From Streptomyces sp. NBC_01298 (GTDB lineage: Bacteria > Actinomycetota > Actinomycetes > Streptomycetales > Streptomycetaceae), in the NCBI RefSeq assembly GCF_035978755.1, contig NZ_CP108414.1:4712001-4776000 (forward strand): a stretch of DNA of 64,000 nt, given 5' to 3'. This document shows positions 1 to 8,120 of this stretch, in pieces. How positions within the stretch are numbered: position 1 is the first letter of the stretch; each line of letters begins with the position of its first letter. The translations under genes were made by a program, and so were the position numbers. The notes under the pieces were generated by a model. It did no database searches, was not told where the DNA came from, and worked only from the letters and a program-made list of their open reading frames with translations.

Positions 1-45
1 CATGTTGCCGCCCATCTTGCCGAGACCGACGAGACCAAGCTCCAT
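1..45 (-). CDS. gnd: 6-phosphogluconate dehydrogenase, N-terminal fragment
   Basis: Only the first 15 codons are in the window; the gene runs off the left edge. The reading MELGLVGLGKMGGNM contains the GxGxMG start of a Rossmann NADP-binding fold, as in decarboxylating 6-phosphogluconate dehydrogenase of the pentose phosphate pathway. An AAGGAA ribosome-binding site lies just upstream of the ATG. A gnd gene directly beyond dnaN is the usual Streptomyces order, which supports the call. Other NAD(P)-binding dehydrogenases share this N-terminus, so the identification rests partly on position. Confidence 0.75.
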   Translation of the reverse strand, partial: MELGLVGLGKMGGNM

Positions 46-277
46 CAGGTGGTTCCTTAAGCGTTGTGGCCGTCTGTGCCGGGGTGCTCCCCTGCCCGGG
101 GACATCCCCCCGTGCCGAGCCTACGCCGGGCCGTGGCGCCCGGCGCCACGGGCACTCCGGGGTGTCGGCGCCCAGGCGCGCGGCGGGCCGCGCACGAGGC
201 TCCGTACGGACTCCCGCGAGGCCACTGGGGGGCCGCTACGGGGCCGCTACGGCGCTTCGCGGGCGGGAGGCGGAACG

Positions 278-320
278 CCCTCGGGCCCGGTCCCGCCAGG
301 AGCGGGGACGGGCCCGAGGG
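278..320 (-). terminator. Probable dnaN terminator hairpin
   Basis: A GC-rich inverted repeat (arms about 278-296 and 302-320, five-base loop, one bulge) lies 23 bases past the dnaN stop. It has no U-tract, which is common in Streptomyces terminators. The rest of the gap between gnd and dnaN (46-277) is GC-rich, and I see no gene in it. Confidence 0.6.
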
Positions 321-342
321 GCTTGCCGCGTCGAGTCCGGAC

Positions 343-1473
343 TCAGCCGGAGAGGCGGACCGGCATGATCAGGTACTTGTACGCCTCGTCGGCCTCGGCG
401 TCGACCGCCGGGCGGCCGCTGAGCAGCGCCGGCTTGGTGGACGTGGTGAAGCTCAGCTGCGCGGCCGGCGAGTCGATCGCGCTCAGGCCGTCCAGCAGGA
501 AGGTCGGGTTGAAGGCGATCGAGATGTCGTCGCCCTCCAGCTTCGCGTCGACGCGCTCCACAGCCTGTGCGTCGTCGGAGGAGCCGGCCTCCAGGATCAG
601 CACGCCCTGCTCGAAGCTCAGGCGGACCGGGGTGTTGCGCTCGGCGACCAGGGCCACGCGCTTGACGGCCTCGACGAACGGGGCCGTCTCGATCACGGCG
701 ACCGAGTTGAACTCCGTCGGGAACAGCGTGCGGTACTTCGGCAGGTCGCCCTCGAGGAGGCGGGTGGTGGTGCGGCGGCCGGCGCCCTCGAAGCCGATGA
801 GGCCCTCGCCCTGGCCGGAGCCCGACAGCGCGATGGTGACCGTGTCGCCGCTGGTGAGCGACTTGGCGGTGTCCAGGAGGGTCTTGGCGGGTACCAGGGC
901 CACGGCCGAGGCCTCGGGGTCCTCGGGCTTCCACAGGAACTCGCGGACCGCGAAGCGGTAGCGGTCGGTGGAGGCCAGGGTGACCTTGTCGCCCTCGATC
1001 TCGATGCGCACACCGGTCAGCACGGGCAGCGTGTCGTCGCGGCCCGCGGCGATGGCTACCTGGGCGGCGGCGGAGGCGAAGACCTCGCCGGGCACGGTGC
1101 CGGTCGCGGTGGGCATCGTCGGCAGTGCCGGGTACTCCTCCACAGGCAGGGTGTGGAGTGTGAATCGCGAGGAGCCGCAGACCACGGTCGCCCGTACACC
1201 GTCTGTGGAAATCTCCACCGGACGGTTGGGGAGTGCGCGGCAGATGTCGGCGAGCAGCCGGCCGGAGACCAGGACGGTGCCGTCCTCCTCGACGTCCGCC
1301 TCGACGGAGACGCGGGCCGAGACCTCGTAGTCGAAGCCGGAGAGGGACAGCTTGCCCTCCTCGGCCTTCAGCAGCAGGCCCGCGAGAACGGGCACCGGCG
1401 GCCGGGCCGGGAGGCTACGAGCAGCCCAGGCCACCGCCTCCGCGAGTACGTCGCGCTCCACCCGGATCTTCAC
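343..1473 (-). CDS. dnaN: DNA polymerase III sliding clamp, beta subunit
   Basis: This 376-residue protein is the ring-shaped processivity clamp that tethers DNA polymerase III to DNA. It begins VKIRVERDVLAEAVAWAARS and ends in MPVRLSG, close to the canonical C-terminal MPMR(L/I) motif of beta clamps. Three repeated clamp domains of about 120 residues fill the length, which is normal for the family. The GTG start at 1473 was chosen because AGGAGG lies eight bases upstream. The open frame extends further upstream, but that part overlaps oriC and has no homology-like features. It is transcribed away from oriC, as in other actinobacteria. Confidence 0.97.
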   Translation of the reverse strand: MKIRVERDVLAEAVAWAARSLPARPPVPVLAGLLLKAEEGKLSLSGFDYEVSARVSVEADVEEDGTVLVSGRLLADICRALPNRPVEISTDGVRATVVCGSSRFTLHTLPVEEYPALPTMPTATGTVPGEVFASAAAQVAIAAGRDDTLPVLTGVRIEIEGDKVTLASTDRYRFAVREFLWKPEDPEASAVALVPAKTLLDTAKSLTSGDTVTIALSGSGQGEGLIGFEGAGRRTTTRLLEGDLPKYRTLFPTEFNSVAVIETAPFVEAVKRVALVAERNTPVRLSFEQGVLILEAGSSDDAQAVERVDAKLEGDDISIAFNPTFLLDGLSAIDSPAAQLSFTTSTKPALLSGRPAVDAEADEAYKYLIMPVRLSG

Positions 1474-2351
1474 CGGAAACCGCCTCCTGCTGTTGCTCGC
1501 TCGTCTGCCGGCCTTCGTCGTCGGCTCGTCGATGCCTCGACCGATGCCGGGGACCAGTCTGACGTACGGCGCCGACAGTCGTCGCTGCTGGCGGTCAAGT
1601 CGGGAGCGAGGTGTCGGGGAGGGCGATCCACCGAGTTGTGCACAGGACCTGCTTGAAAACCGAAACCGGGCTAACTCTCTATGGGGGTAGTAGTAGGGCC
1701 TGTGGAAACGGTGGATAACAGTGTTTCTGCTGGTCAGCACCGGTTTTTTATGCACACACCCTGTGGGCGGTACCGGTGGACAACCACGTGTCTCTGTGGA
1801 GAACGAAAACTTCTGCACAGGCCATCCCCAGATGACCCCGACTACTCCACAGGTGTGTCCCCAGGTTTTCCCGAGTACTCCACAACCCAAACGTCGACTT
1901 CGGTGTGACCGCTTTCACTCGGGGCGGTGATGGAGGGTTCCCTGTTGCCGAACAGTGGACAACGGTGTGGGGAAGTCGTCTGATCCTGTGCACAGGACCC
2001 GGGAAGCTGTGGACCGCCGGTGGACAACGCGGTGGACAGACCTGTGGACGAATATTTCGTCCACAGCCTGTGGATAGTCGTTGCGCACAATTCCACAGGG
2101 GTCTGACCAGCCCTGATGGTGCCTCACACCAGGGGCCTGTGGACAGTCTTGTGGGTTGTGGAGCCCGTCCCCAGGGTGTGGACGGAAGAAAGTCGCCCAA
2201 TCTGTGGATGACTTGCCTCCAAGGGGGCGTATTCGAACAACCCAGGGGCGCACGCACGAAGAAGGGCGCCCCCGAAGTGACCCGGGAGCGCCCTCTAAAA
2301 GCGTTTTGAAGGGCTCGGCGGCGCCCGTACGGCACGTCCACAGAGCCGGCG
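1474..2351. other. oriC: Chromosomal replication origin, oriC
   Basis: This 878-bp dnaA-dnaN intergenic region is dense in DnaA boxes. Seven fit the Streptomyces consensus YYVTCCACA (either strand) exactly: 1795-1803, 2043-2051, 2057-2065, 2069-2077, 2138-2146, 2177-2185 and 2203-2211. Many more differ by one base, for example 1636-1644, 1710-1718, 1775-1783, 1843-1851, 1876-1884, 1954-1962, 2008-2016 and 2019-2027. Boxes occur in both orientations. The densest stretch is 2043-2077, three exact boxes in 35 bp around a short AT-rich AATATTT. Streptomyces origins of this kind carry roughly twenty boxes and no long AT-rich unwinding element, which agrees with what is seen. Confidence 0.95.
2263..2294 (-). 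terminator. Candidate dnaA terminator
   Basis: An inverted repeat AGGGCGC/GCGCCCT (2263-2269 and 2288-2294) lies about 60 bases beyond the dnaA stop, at the edge of oriC. On the minus strand it is followed by TTCTTCG. The loop is long and GC-rich, so the call is moderate. Confidence 0.45.
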
Positions 2352-4163
2352 TCAGCCGTTCTTGATGCGGTTGGTGAGCTCGGTCACCTGGTTGTAGATG
2401 GAGCGGCGTTCCGCCATCAGAGCGCGGATCTTGCGGTCCGCGTGCATGACGGTGGTGTGGTCGCGGCCGCCGAACTGCGCCCCGATCTTGGGCAGCGAGA
2501 GGTCCGTGAGCTCCCGGCACAGGTACATGGAGATCTGCCGGGCGGTGACCAGCACGCGGCTGCGCGAGGAGCCGCACAGGTCGTCCACGGTCAGCCCGAA
2601 GTAGTCGGCGGTGGCCGCCATGATGTCGGTGGCGGTGATCTCGGGCGAGCTGTCCTCGCCGCCCGGAATCAGGTTCTTCAGGACGTCCTCGGTCAGGCCC
2701 AGGTCGACCGGCTGCCGGTTCAGGCTCGCGAAGGCCGTGACCCGGATCAGCGCCCCCTCCAGCTCGCGGATGTTGCGCGAGATGCGGGAGGCGATGAACT
2801 CCAGCACCTCCGGCGGGGCGTTGAGCTGCTCCTGGACGGCCTTCTTGCGCAGGATCGCGATGCGGGTCTCCAGCTCGGGCGGCTGGACGTCGGTGATCAG
2901 GCCCCACTCGAAGCGGTTGCGGAGCCGGTCCTCCAGGGTGGCGAGCTGCTTGGGCGGCCGGTCGGAGGAGAGCACGATCTGCTTGTTGGCGTTGTGGAGC
3001 GTATTGAAGGTGTGGAAGAACTCCTCCTGCGTCGACTCCTTGCTCGCGAGGAACTGGATGTCGTCGACGAGCAGGATGTCCATCTCGCGGTAGCGCTTGC
3101 GGAACGCGTCGCCCTTGCCGTCGCGGATCGAGTTGATGAACTCGTTGGTGAACTCCTCGGAGCTCACGTACCGCACCCGGGTGCCGGGGTAGAGGCTCCG
3201 CGCGTAGTGCCCGATGGCGTGCAGCAGGTGCGTCTTGCCGAGGCCCGACTCCCCGTAGATGAAGAGGGGGTTGTACGCCTTCGCCGGCGCCTCGGCGACG
3301 GCCACCGCGGCGGCGTGCGCGAAGCGGTTGGAGGCGCCGATGACGAAGGTGTCGAAGAGGTACTTGGGGTTCAGCCGGGCGGTCGGCTCCAGCGGTCCCG
3401 AGGTGGAACCGCCGGACGGCGCCGAGGGCGCGGGCCGGCTGGGCACCGGGCGCGGGGAGGACTGCTGCTCGTACTGCTGCTGCTCGTACTGGCGGGAGGA
3501 GCGCTGCTGCTGGCCCTCGTACTGCTGCTGCTCGTACTTCTGCTGTTCGTAGGAGCCCTGGTCGTAGGAGGAGGGCTCGGACTGCTGCATGTAGCCCGGC
3601 TGCGGGGAGGCGTACGGGTCGCGCTCGGGGAAGCCGCCGAGGCGGGGCTGCTGCCAGCCGTAGTCGTCCTGCTGGCCGCCGCGGGGCCAGGCGCCGGGCT
3701 CGGAGCGCTGCTGCTGGTAGTCCGGGTAGGCGGGGCGGGCGCTGGGGAGCTGGTCGTCGGCGGGGCCGTTGTGGCCGCCGGGGCCCGTGTGACCCATGGG
3801 TCCGGTGTGCCCGCCGGGGCGCTGACCTCCGTACGGTTCGTAGTCGTCGCGGGAGGAGGACCCGGACGGGGCCGGGGGCGAGGGCTCGCCGGCGGAGTCG
3901 TCGACGGTGATGGCGATCCGGATCGGGCGGCCGCACTCACGGCTCAGGGCGTCGCTGATGAGCGGGGCGAGCCGGCCCTCCAGGACGCGCTTGCCGTACT
4001 CGTTCGGCACGGCGAGCAGCGCGGTGTCCGCGACCAGGGCCAGGGGCTGACAGCGCTCGACCCACTGCTTGTCCTTGGGCTCGATGCTGTTCTGTCCCTC
4101 CCCGAGGAGCTTTTCGAGCACCCTTGGCCACACTGCGGCAAGATCGGCAGGTACGTCAGCCAC
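2352..4163 (-). CDS. dnaA: Chromosomal replication initiator DnaA
   Basis: This 603-residue protein binds DnaA boxes, melts oriC and loads the helicase. Domain I covers about residues 1-110. A long Gln/Tyr/Pro/Gly-rich domain II (about 115-260, with repeated EQQQYE-like runs) follows. The AAA+ domain III has Walker [12 protein letters not shown] and Walker B LLVDDIQF. Domain IV has the [18 protein letters not shown]-binding signature. The length well exceeds the roughly 450-500 residues of most bacteria because of domain II, which is typical of Streptomyces. The start is GTG at 4163. Box 4277-4285 upstream suggests autoregulation. Confidence 0.98.
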   Translation of the reverse strand: MADVPADLAAVWPRVLEKLLGEGQNSIEPKDKQWVERCQPLALVADTALLAVPNEYGKRVLEGRLAPLISDALSRECGRPIRIAITVDDSAGEPSPPAPSGSSSRDDYEPYGGQRPGGHTGPMGHTGPGGHNGPADDQLPSARPAYPDYQQQRSEPGAWPRGGQQDDYGWQQPRLGGFPERDPYASPQPGYMQQSEPSSYDQGSYEQQKYEQQQYEGQQQRSSRQYEQQQYEQQSSPRPVPSRPAPSAPSGGSTSGPLEPTARLNPKYLFDTFVIGASNRFAHAAAVAVAEAPAKAYNPLFIYGESGLGKTHLLHAIGHYARSLYPGTRVRYVSSEEFTNEFINSIRDGKGDAFRKRYREMDILLVDDIQFLASKESTQEEFFHTFNTLHNANKQIVLSSDRPPKQLATLEDRLRNRFEWGLITDVQPPELETRIAILRKKAVQEQLNAPPEVLEFIASRISRNIRELEGALIRVTAFASLNRQPVDLGLTEDVLKNLIPGGEDSSPEITATDIMAATADYFGLTVDDLCGSSRSRVLVTARQISMYLCRELTDLSLPKIGAQFGGRDHTTVMHADRKIRALMAERRSIYNQVTELTNRIKNG

Positions 4164-4522
4164 AGAGCACGCTCTCTCAGAGGGGGTCCCACGAATGTGT
4201 GGTTCTTTGGGACGGTCGGGACAAAAAATCCGGGGTCAGGCAACGGTAGTCAGGCCAGCGGGTACGGTTCAAGTCGTTGTCCACAGCCTGTGCACAGTGT
4301 GGGGCACCGTCGACTCGGTTTGACCGGATGGCGTAGCCGCGCGTACCGTAACGAGGTCGAGTTGTCGATGGCTGCTGCCGCCTGCCTACCGATGGGCGAA
4401 GATCACTGGTTGTGATCGTTTTGCGGTGCCACTCGGGCGAACACGCGAGTTTTCTCCTCGTGGGCGCACGGTGACAGCCAGGCGATGTCCCGCCTAAACG
4501 ATTTATTCTCTGGAGCCCTCGA
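4164..4522. promoter_or_regulatory. Divergent dnaA / rpmH promoter region with a DnaA box
   Basis: This 359-bp intergenic stretch separates leftward dnaA from rightward rpmH and must carry both promoters. An exact TTGTCCACA box lies at 4277-4285, next to the imperfect palindrome CCTGTGCACAG. In S. lividans and relatives DnaA represses its own promoter through such boxes, so autoregulation is the likely role. I could not assign -10/-35 elements with confidence. An AT-rich patch (CGATTTATTCT, about 4499-4509) precedes rpmH. Confidence 0.7.
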
Positions 4523-4660
4523 GTGAGCAAGCGCACCTTCCAGCCGAACAACCGCCGTCGTGCCAAGACCCACGGCTTCCGTCTCCGGATGCGTACCCGT
4601 GCCGGCCGCGCCATCCTCGCGAACCGTCGTGGCAAGGGCCGCGCCGAACTCTCCGCGTAA
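4523..4660 (+). CDS. rpmH: 50S ribosomal protein L34
   Basis: A 45-residue, strongly basic protein starting [19 protein letters not shown] with the family signature and ending in KGRAELSA. It binds 23S rRNA in the large subunit. The GTG start at 4523 follows CTGGAG. It opens the conserved rpmH-rnpA-yidD-yidC-khpB run, 22 bases before rnpA. Confidence 0.97.
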   Translation: MSKRTFQPNNRRRAKTHGFRLRMRTRAGRAILANRRGKGRAELSA

Positions 4661-4682
4661 CTGACGGGCGGATCGTGACGTC

Positions 4683-5057
4683 GTGCTGTCTCCCGACAAT
4701 CGGCTGAGGCGGCGCGAGGACTTCGCGAGCGCGGTACGTCGAGGTCGCCGGGCTGGTCGCCCGCTCCTCGTCGTCCACCTACGTACAAGCGGTGCAACGG
4801 ACCCGCACGAGCCGGGGGAGATCGATCCCTCGACGCGTGCGGGTTTCGTCGTCAGCAAGGCTGTCGGCATCGCCGTCGTACGCAACCGGGTCAAGCGCCG
4901 TTTGCGCCATCTCGTCCGCGAGCGGCTGTCCCAGCTGCCCGAAGGTAGCCTGATGGTGGTACGGGCTCTGCCCGGAGCGGGTGATGCCGGTCTCGACGAG
5001 CTGGCCCGGGACCTCGATGCCGCACTGCTGCGGCTCTTGGGAGGCGTGGCTCGATGA
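4683..5057 (+). CDS. rnpA: Ribonuclease P protein component
   Basis: This 124-residue basic protein assists the RNase P RNA in removing 5' leaders from pre-tRNAs. It starts [20 protein letters not shown] and contains the RNR-type signature around [13 protein letters not shown], which contacts the RNA. The GTG start at 4683 gives the usual family length. Its stop overlaps the yidD start (ATGA at 5054-5057), which indicates translational coupling. It sits between rpmH and yidD, as in most bacteria. Confidence 0.96.
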   Translation: MLSPDNRLRRREDFASAVRRGRRAGRPLLVVHLRTSGATDPHEPGEIDPSTRAGFVVSKAVGIAVVRNRVKRRLRHLVRERLSQLPEGSLMVVRALPGAGDAGLDELARDLDAALLRLLGGVAR

Positions 5058-5335
5058 AGTACCCGCTGCTCGCATTGATCAAGCTGTACCAGTGGACGAT
5101 CAGTCCGCTGCTCGGGCCGGTGTGCCGCTACTACCCCTCGTGTTCGCACTACGGGTACACGGCCATCGACCGGCATGGTGCGGTGAAGGGGACGGCTCTG
5201 ACCGCCTGGCGGATCCTGCGGTGCAATCCGTGGTCCCCGGGTGGCGTGGACCACGTCCCACCCCGGAAACGCCCGCGTTGGCACGAGCAGCTGCGCAGTG
5301 CGTTGCGTAGATCTCGCAATGCTCAAGGAGCCTGA
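5054..5335 (+). CDS. yidD: Membrane protein insertion efficiency factor YidD
   Basis: This 93-residue protein carries the family hallmark [15 protein letters not shown] with conserved cysteines, followed by [12 protein letters not shown]. It is an amphipathic inner-membrane-associated factor thought to help YidC-dependent insertion. The start overlaps the rnpA stop by four bases. yidC follows after three bases. A short hydrophobic N-terminus and a basic C-tail are as expected. Confidence 0.95.
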   Translation: MKYPLLALIKLYQWTISPLLGPVCRYYPSCSHYGYTAIDRHGAVKGTALTAWRILRCNPWSPGGVDHVPPRKRPRWHEQLRSALRRSRNAQGA

Positions 5336-5338
5336 TTA

Positions 5339-6445
5339 GTGGACACGATTGCCAGTCTGTTCAGCTTTATTACCACGCCTGTCTCGTGGATCATCGTCCA
5401 GTTCCACAAGGTGTACGGCGCCATGTTCGGCGCCGACAGTGGCTGGGCCTGGGGCCTGTCCATCGTCTCCCTGGTGATCTTGATCCGTATTTGCCTGATC
5501 CCGCTCTTCGTGAAGCAGATCAAGGCGACGCGCGGCATGCAGGCGATCCAGCCGAAGATGAAGGCGATCCAGGAGCGCTACAAGAACGACAAACAGCGCC
5601 AGTCCGAAGAGATGATGAAGCTGTACAAGGAGACGGGTACCAACCCGCTCTCCTCGTGCCTTCCCATCCTGGCGCAGTCACCGTTCTTCTTCGCGCTCTA
5701 CCACGTGCTCGCCGGCATCGCCAACGGCAAGCCGATCGGTGAGATCGACGGCCCGCTGCTGGAGAGCGCGCGTAACGCGCACATCTTCGGCGCCCCGCTG
5801 GCGTCCAAGTTCACGGACAGCGCGGACAAGGTCGCCGCTCTCAATGCCTCGATCACCGACGTGCGGATCGTCACCGCGATCATGATCGTGATGATGTCGC
5901 TGTCGCAGTTCTACACGCAGCGCCAGCTGATGCAGAAGAACGTCGACCTCTCGGTCAAGACGCCGTTCATGCAGCAGCAGAAGATGCTGATGTACGTCTT
6001 CCCCCTGATCTTCGCCTTCATGGGTATCAACTTCCCCGTCGGTGTCCTCGTCTACTGGCTGACCACGAACCTGTGGACCATGGGCCAGCAGATGTTCGTG
6101 ATCAACCGGAACCCCACCCCGGGCAGCCTGGCCCAGGACCAGTACCTGACGCGCCTGCTGAAGCAGATCAGCTCGCACGGCGAGCTCAAGAGCCGGGGCA
6201 AGAAGAAGATCGTCGCGGCGATCGTGGCCAAGGGTCCGGACCGCAACGACAACGAGCGCAAGTTCATCACCGGTCTGAGCAAGCAGGGCCTTGCCGCGCA
6301 GGCGGACGGCTCCGTGGCGAAGAGCGTCGAGGCGACCGTCGATTCCGATGCGGCCGGCGGTGGCGGACAGAAGCGTCAGCAGCCCAAGCGGCAGTCGAAG
6401 TCGCAGCGTCAGACGCCCCCCAGCAAGCCCTCTCCCAAGAAGTAA
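5339..6445 (+). CDS. yidC: Membrane protein insertase YidC
   Basis: This 368-residue Oxa1/YidC-family insertase folds membrane proteins alone or with SecYEG. It has an N-terminal hydrophobic segment (about 1-20), the conserved insertase core with the first membrane helix near [20 protein letters not shown], a cytoplasmic hairpin, and further helices around residues 110-260. The tail from about residue 270 is rich in Lys, Arg, Gln and Ser and ends in KPSPKK; a basic tail can bind ribosomes. It lacks the large periplasmic domain of Gram-negative YidC, as is normal for Gram-positives. The GTG start at 5339 follows AAGGAG. Confidence 0.96.
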   Translation: MDTIASLFSFITTPVSWIIVQFHKVYGAMFGADSGWAWGLSIVSLVILIRICLIPLFVKQIKATRGMQAIQPKMKAIQERYKNDKQRQSEEMMKLYKETGTNPLSSCLPILAQSPFFFALYHVLAGIANGKPIGEIDGPLLESARNAHIFGAPLASKFTDSADKVAALNASITDVRIVTAIMIVMMSLSQFYTQRQLMQKNVDLSVKTPFMQQQKMLMYVFPLIFAFMGINFPVGVLVYWLTTNLWTMGQQMFVINRNPTPGSLAQDQYLTRLLKQISSHGELKSRGKKKIVAAIVAKGPDRNDNERKFITGLSKQGLAAQADGSVAKSVEATVDSDAAGGGGQKRQQPKRQSKSQRQTPPSKPSPKK

Positions 6446-6460
6446 GAAGGAGTCCCTCCC

Positions 6461-6970
6461 GTGACGGAAGGCACCACCACCGCCGCCGCTGAGAGTGGCG
6501 ACACCCTGACCCGCCTCGAGCAGGAGGGTGAGATCGCGGCCGACTACCTTGAGGGTCTGCTGGACATCGCCGACCTGGACGGCGACATCGACATGGACGT
6601 CGAGGCGGACCGCGCCTCGGTCTCCATCGTCAGCGAGTCCGCGCGCGACCTGCAGAAGCTCGTCGGCCGCGATGGCGAGGTGCTGGAGGCTCTGCAGGAG
6701 CTGACCCGCCTCGCCGTGCACCGCGAGACCGGGGACCGCAGCCGGCTGATGCTGGACATCGGCGGCTTCCGGGCGAAGAAGCGCGAGGAGCTGACGGCGC
6801 TCGGCGCCAAGGCCGCGGAGGACGTGAAGACGTCCGGCGAGCCCCTGAAGCTGGAGCCGATGACCCCCTTCGAGCGGAAGGTCGTCCACGACGCCGTGGC
6901 CGCGGCCGGTCTGCGGAGCGAGTCCGAGGGCGAGGAGCCGCAGCGCTTCGTCGTCGTGCTTCCGGCCTGA
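6461..6970 (+). CDS. khpB: KH and R3H domain RNA-binding protein (Jag/KhpB)
   Basis: This 169-residue protein has a KH-like domain in the middle (KLVGRDGEVLEALQELTRLAV, a GxxG-type loop) and a C-terminal R3H region (about 105-165, with MTPFERKVVHDAVAAA). Homologues bind RNA and affect cell-wall growth. It lacks the N-terminal Jag domain found in Firmicutes, as is usual for actinobacteria. An acidic N-terminus precedes the KH part. AAGGAG lies upstream of the GTG start. It is 15 bases after yidC and ends the operon before a terminator at 6988. Confidence 0.92.
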   Translation: MTEGTTTAAAESGDTLTRLEQEGEIAADYLEGLLDIADLDGDIDMDVEADRASVSIVSESARDLQKLVGRDGEVLEALQELTRLAVHRETGDRSRLMLDIGGFRAKKREELTALGAKAAEDVKTSGEPLKLEPMTPFERKVVHDAVAAAGLRSESEGEEPQRFVVVLPA

Positions 6971-6987
6971 TCGGAAGCCTGAGTGTC

Positions 6988-7016
6988 CGGCCCCGTCTGT
7001 CTCGCAGGCGGGGCCG
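6988..7016 (+). terminator. Terminator after khpB
   Basis: CGGCCCCG and CGGGGCCG arms (6988-6995 and 7009-7016) are followed by ATCTTTGT. It is 17 bases past the khpB stop and ends the rpmH-khpB run. Confidence 0.8.
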
Positions 7017-7043
7017 ATCTTTGTCAGCCTGGCAGTGCCGGCT

Positions 7044-7074
7044 GACGGCAGCGACGGCAGCGACGGCAGCGACG
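7044..7074 (+). repeat. Three tandem copies of a 9-mer upstream of rsmG
   Basis: GACGGCAGC is repeated exactly at 7044-7052, 7053-7061 and 7062-7070, then GACG. The array lies between the khpB terminator and the rsmG start, in the likely promoter or leader. Function unknown; it may be slippage-prone. Confidence 0.8.
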
Positions 7075-7117
7075 TCGTCCGGTATTCACAACCATGCGGT
7101 ACGGAAGGACGGTCCCC

Positions 7118-7855
7118 GTGACGGAGGCAGCTGAGCTTCCCCCGATGCCCGAAGAAGCGCCCCCGGCACCTGAAGAGGCGCGTGCGGTGTTCGGTGAGCA
7201 TTTCCCGGAAGCTGTGCGGTACGCGGAGCTGCTGGCGGACGCGGGTGTCAAGCGGGGCCTGATCGGGCCGCGCGAGGTGCCGCGGCTCTGGGAGAGGCAC
7301 CTGCTGAACTGCGCCGTGCTCTCGGAGGTGGTGCCCGAGGGCGTGACCGTGTGCGACGTGGGCTCGGGCGCCGGCCTTCCCGGTATTCCGCTGGCCCTGG
7401 TGCGCAGGGACCTGAAGATCACCCTGCTGGAGCCGCTGCTGCGCCGGACGAACTTCCTTCAGGAGGTCGTGGAGCTGCTGGGGCTCGACCACGTGACGGT
7501 GGTGCGCGGGCGGGCCGAGGAAGTCCTCGGCAAGCTCCCGCCGGTGCACGTGGTGACGGCGCGCGCGGTGGCCCCGCTGGACCGGCTCGCCGGCTGGGGC
7601 GTGCCCCTGCTGCGTCCGTACGGCGAGATGCTGGCGCTGAAGGGCGACACCGCCGATGAGGAGCTGGTGGCGGCGAAGGCCGCGCTGACCAAGCTCGGTG
7701 TGGTGAAGACCTCGGTGCTGCACGTCGGCGAGGGGGTCGTGGACCCGCTCTCCACCGTGGTGCGGGTCGAGGTCGGGGAAAGCCCCGGCGGGGTGCGGTT
7801 CGCGGCGAAGCGGGCCAAGGCCGCCCGTACCAGCCGTACGCGCCGGCGTCGCTGA
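7118..7855 (+). CDS. rsmG: 16S rRNA (guanine527-N7)-methyltransferase RsmG
   Basis: This 245-residue SAM-dependent methyltransferase modifies G527 of 16S rRNA; loss confers low-level streptomycin resistance in Streptomyces. The SAM motif VCDVGSGAGLPGIPLAL is clear (about residue 82). LLEPLLRRTNFLQEV and TARAVAPLDRLAGW are further family motifs. The GTG at 7118 (MTEAAELPP) was preferred because GGAAGGAC lies upstream; an in-frame start at 7094 would add eight residues. It is also called gidB and normally precedes parAB. The C-tail is basic. Confidence 0.94.
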   Translation: MTEAAELPPMPEEAPPAPEEARAVFGEHFPEAVRYAELLADAGVKRGLIGPREVPRLWERHLLNCAVLSEVVPEGVTVCDVGSGAGLPGIPLALVRRDLKITLLEPLLRRTNFLQEVVELLGLDHVTVVRGRAEEVLGKLPPVHVVTARAVAPLDRLAGWGVPLLRPYGEMLALKGDTADEELVAAKAALTKLGVVKTSVLHVGEGVVDPLSTVVRVEVGESPGGVRFAAKRAKAARTSRTRRRR

Positions 7856-8120
7856 GGCCCCTTCCGGGGAGCCCTCGCAGGCGTCGCACAGGGGTGTTGA
7901 GCCCTATAGGTATGGATTTCGGAGTGTCGTAGCGGCCGGATGACTCCGTCCGGGCATCGTGTTTCACGTGAAACGTCGCTCTCTGCTGCACGGAATCATC
8001 AGCCGCGGTCGTGCGGCCACGTCCCCCCGTCTCCTCAAGGGCGAAGGGGGGACGGAGTTGTCCACATCGGTGGATTCATCCACAGGAGTACGGGCCCCGC
8101 TGGTTCGCGACCCTGGTGAC
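7856..8120 (+). promoter_or_regulatory. parAB promoter/leader with one parS and two DnaA boxes
   Basis: This gap between rsmG and parA holds a parS site (7961-7974), an exact DnaA box TTGTCCACA (8058-8066) and a second consensus-fitting box TCATCCACA (8076-8084). The parAB promoters of Streptomyces lie in this gap. The two boxes are 18 bp apart in the same orientation. An in-frame GTG at 7959 would extend parA through the whole region, but the DNA here looks regulatory rather than coding. Confidence 0.65.
7961..7974. other. parS: parS site 1, ParB-binding centromere
   Basis: Exact GTTTCACGTGAAAC in the parA leader. The perfect palindrome is limited to 14 bp here. Confidence 0.95.

Noticed and set aside
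1134..1142. DnaA-box-like TCCTCCACA inside dnaN as part of oriC
   Set aside because: Isolated matches are expected by chance in coding sequence; the dense cluster is confined to the intergenic region.
1915..3936. A long minus-strand frame running through dnaA and into oriC
   Set aside because: It is a shifted frame of dnaA, extremely rich in Arg, and ends inside the origin.
2442..4415. A 657-codon open frame on the plus strand opposite dnaA
   Set aside because: It is antisense to a certain gene, is rich in Gly, Arg, Leu and Val as expected from GC-skewed third positions, and has no domain pattern.
7959..8120. A longer parA starting at GTG 7959 (MFHVKRR)
   Set aside because: This part contains parS and DnaA boxes and looks like the parAB promoter; later starts give the usual ParA length.
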